Assembly (NCBI RefSeq): GCF_015207505.1
Contig: NZ_JADEWT010000002.1
Span: 1-64,000 of the forward strand
DNA: 64,000 nucleotides
DNA from: Tychonema sp. LEGE 06208
Lineage (GTDB): Bacteria; Cyanobacteriota; Cyanobacteriia; Cyanobacteriales; Microcoleaceae
Reading direction: 5' to 3'
This document shows, one piece after another, positions 62,381-64,000 of the stretch (the first letter of the stretch is position 1; each line of letters starts with the position of its first letter). Both the position numbers and the translations under genes were made by a program. Below the pieces are notes generated by a model that was given only the letters and a program-made list of their open reading frames with translations, searched no databases and had not been told where the DNA came from.

Positions 62381-63448
62381 TTACCTTTGAATGCTTCTCG
62401 GATCGAGAGCATCCCGCAACCCATCCCCCAATAAATTGAACGCCAAAACTGTCAAAATAATCAGTGTCGCCGGAGGCCAAACTAACCAAGGCTGCAACAC
62501 TAAAATTGAGGCATTTGTAGACAGAGATAGCAAATTTCCCCAAGAAGGATCGGGTTGTTGAATTCCCAAACCAATTAAACTCAAAACCGACTCCGCCACA
62601 ATAAAACCCGGAACCGACAAAGTAGCAGAAATAATAACATAGGTTGCAGTTTGTGGCAAAACGTGGCGGACAATAATATAAATTGGATTCGCACCCATAG
62701 CCCGCGCCGCCTGTACGAATTCTCGCTGTTTTATTGACAGTACCTGACCGCGAATTACCCGTGCTAAACTCGCCCAACTGATAAATGAAGTAATCAGCAC
62801 AATCAATATAAATCGCTGAGCACTTGTTAATCCGGGAGGGAGGACTGCTGCTAGGGCTACTAATAAATAAAGTCCGGGAATCGTCATCAATACTTCGGCG
62901 AATCGCATTAAAATACTGTCAATCCAACTGCCGAAATAACCGGATATTCCTCCGATTAACAATCCCAAGGGGAAAGAAATTGCTATACCAACTAAACCGA
63001 TGCTGAGGCTAATTCGGCTACCGTGTACTAGGCGGCTGAATTGATCGCGAGCTTGTTCATCTGTGCCTAAAATATTGATTTTGGCTTGGCCGGTAGTTCC
63101 AAACAAGTGGATATTTAAAGGTAAAATCCCTAAAAACTTATAGGGAGAACCTTTGACAAACAAACCGACAGCAGAGGGTTTTTGCCAGTCTACAATTAGC
63201 TCGCGAGCGCCCGTATTCACGTCTACTGGGCCCTGAGTGGTCGGATAAACGTGAGGCCCGATAAATCGCCCGTCTTTGGTGCTTAAATGAATCTGAGTCG
63301 GCGGCAACAATGAACCGTTTAATTGAGAGTCGTAGGGGTCGTAGGGGGCCACAAATTCGGCAAAAAATGCGACTGTATAAAAAAACAACAATACCACTGC
63401 TCCCAGTCGAGCCAGAGGATTTTGCCTAAGATTTTGCCACCATTTCAT
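62381..63448 (-). CDS. ABC transporter permease, DppC/OppC type
   Basis: 355 residues. The N-terminus KWWQNLRQNPLARLGAVVLLFFYTVAFFAEFVAPYDPYD is typical of DppC, with a large periplasmic insertion before helix 2 (about 65 residues, VYPTTQGPVDVNTG...). The permease core follows: FGTTGQAKINILGTDEQARDQFSRLVHGSRISLSIGLVGIAISFPLGLLIGGISGYFGSW, the EAA loop QREFVQAARAMGANPIYIIVRHVLPQTATYVIISATLSVPGFIVAESVLSLIGLGIQQPDPSWGNLL, and the end FNLLGDGLRDALDPR. It pairs functionally with the DppB-type permease at 56174-57199, but the two are 5 kb apart, with DppC upstream. The long insertion resembles that of cyanobacterial peptide-permease members. Confidence 0.94.
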   Translation of the reverse strand: MKWWQNLRQNPLARLGAVVLLFFYTVAFFAEFVAPYDPYDSQLNGSLLPPTQIHLSTKDGRFIGPHVYPTTQGPVDVNTGARELIVDWQKPSAVGLFVKGSPYKFLGILPLNIHLFGTTGQAKINILGTDEQARDQFSRLVHGSRISLSIGLVGIAISFPLGLLIGGISGYFGSWIDSILMRFAEVLMTIPGLYLLVALAAVLPPGLTSAQRFILIVLITSFISWASLARVIRGQVLSIKQREFVQAARAMGANPIYIIVRHVLPQTATYVIISATLSVPGFIVAESVLSLIGLGIQQPDPSWGNLLSLSTNASILVLQPWLVWPPATLIILTVLAFNLLGDGLRDALDPRSIQR

Positions 63449-63815
63449 AAGTTTTAGGTTTGAGATTTTAAGTTGGTTCGTAGTGAGGACTTTAGTCCTT
63501 TTAAAAGGTTCGTAGTCAGGATTTTAGGGCTTATTGAAAAGTTCGTAGTCAGGACTTTAGTGCTTCTTAAGAAACGAAGATTTTATAACTTAAACATCTG
63601 CCCAAATCCTATGTTTTCAGAAGCAGGGAGGTAAAGAGAAAGAGATGCAGAGCCTCCGAATCTGCATTACCAGGTAGAGCCTGGTAACGAGCAAGTTTTG
63701 CTTAAAAGGTTCGATCGTTCGGAATGCAAGTCCTTCTTAAATAAATCAGTAGCAAGGGCTGAATTCGTGACTGATAAAAACTTTACGGACAGAATTTTTT
63801 ACTGCGAACCTTAGA
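63449..63815. repeat. Intergenic region with three TTCGTAGTNAGGACTTTAG copies
   Basis: Copies at about 63476-63500, 63508-63530 and 63540-63562 are in direct order and separated by AAAAG spacers; they lack the inverted partners seen at 53547. A TTACCAGGTAGAGCCTGGTAA hairpin word (63667-63688) also occurs near 51581-51602. No gene is visible. Confidence 0.7.
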
Positions 63816-64000
63816 CTATTTTTCTTCATCTGGAACCAAAATTAGTTGAGTTTCACGATCCGTTGTTTGACTCAATTCCTCGCCGTTAAAAGGGTTGTAG
63901 AAAAACGAGCCTGTTTGCGGAGGCAATTTGGGATTGAGTAAGATTTCTACTATACTTTTGACAACGCCAGTTAGGGGAATGGCCAGGATAACTCCTAACA
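63816..64000 (-). CDS. AI-2E family transporter, C-terminal end (partial, runs off window)
   Basis: The frame is open from the right edge to a TAG at 63816-63818 and reads LGVILAIPLTGVVKSIVEILLNP, then KLPPQTGSFFYNPFNGEELSQTTD and a polar end LILVPDEEK. The segment VILAIPLTGVVKSIVE matches the last helix of AI-2E/PerM proteins (compare LIVAVPMAGFIKNAVDAWE in the gene at 33872-34954). The polar tail is longer than in that gene. Only ~61 codons are in the window, so the family call is tentative. Confidence 0.7.
   Translation of the reverse strand, partial: LGVILAIPLTGVVKSIVEILLNPKLPPQTGSFFYNPFNGEELSQTTDRETQLILVPDEEK

Overview
The window looks like chromosomal DNA of a filamentous, Oscillatoriales-type cyanobacterium (Microcoleus/Oscillatoria/Phormidium-like). 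This is inference from several signs. The HIP1 octamer GCGATCGC is very frequent. Short tandem heptamer repeats of the TTGGTTA and AAAATCT type fill many gaps. Many products are typical of cyanobacteria: two Uma2 nucleases, a KGG-repeat protein, a J-domain-like/TPR protein, an FdC2-like ferredoxin, large PAS/GAF/Cache signalling proteins and polyphosphate:AMP phosphotransferase. There are no rRNA genes, no recognisable IS transposase and no CRISPR array. One tRNA, tRNA-Ser(GGA), is present.

Layout. 0-5 kb: a phospholipase-D-like lipoprotein with an EF-hand loop and a ComEA-like tail, a Ca2+/H+ antiporter, a Uma2 nuclease and a conserved membrane protein. 5-8 kb: a two-gene minus-strand operon (Gly/Pro-rich lipoprotein with a possibly PilP-like end, then a MORN protein) and a retropepsin-like protease. 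8.8-13.2 kb: gpmI, secG, a metzincin protease, a Nudix hydrolase and a rhodanese without its catalytic Cys. 13.8-18 kb: a compact three-gene cassette of winged-helix protein, AAA-type ATPase and PD-(D/E)xK nuclease. This is the best candidate in the window for an undescribed DNA-targeting or defence system. 18-22 kb: a second Uma2 and a LOV/PAS/GGDEF/EAL protein. 22-28.8 kb: endonuclease V, a KGG stress protein, an FHA/zinc-ribbon protein, an FHA-flavoprotein fusion, a repeat array and a 4-TM protein.

29-37 kb: a C5-cytosine methyltransferase, miaB, an SH3-like protein, ddl, an AI-2E/PerM family protein, HtrA protease and tRNA-Ser. 37-44.6 kb: FdC2-like ferredoxin, a nuclease lipoprotein, an inositol-phosphatase family enzyme, a degenerate J-domain/TPR protein, hisZ with a duplicated leader, a small Fe-S ferredoxin, and a JAMM protease next to MoeB-rhodanese. 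44.7-50 kb: glutaminase broken by one extra base in a homopolymer, a small uncertain ORF, a YdcF-family protein and PPK2-type phosphotransferase. 50-64 kb: a double GNAT acetyltransferase, an ABC exporter pair, a conserved unknown and an Asn/Pro-repeat secreted protein, two oligopeptide-type ABC permeases separated by a large sensor kinase and a small conserved protein, and the 3' end of a second AI-2E family gene running off the window.

Most genes are single transcription units, with long AT-rich gaps full of small repeat families. Clear co-directional clusters are the 5.7-7.1 kb pair, the 13.8-18 kb cassette, the 42.9-44.6 kb JAMM/MoeB pair and the 51.7-53.5 kb ABC pair. Several starts were moved downstream of the longest reading frame, to ATG or GTG codons with a better ribosome-binding site or signal peptide; these are stated per gene. 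Family names come from motif recognition only; no database search was possible.
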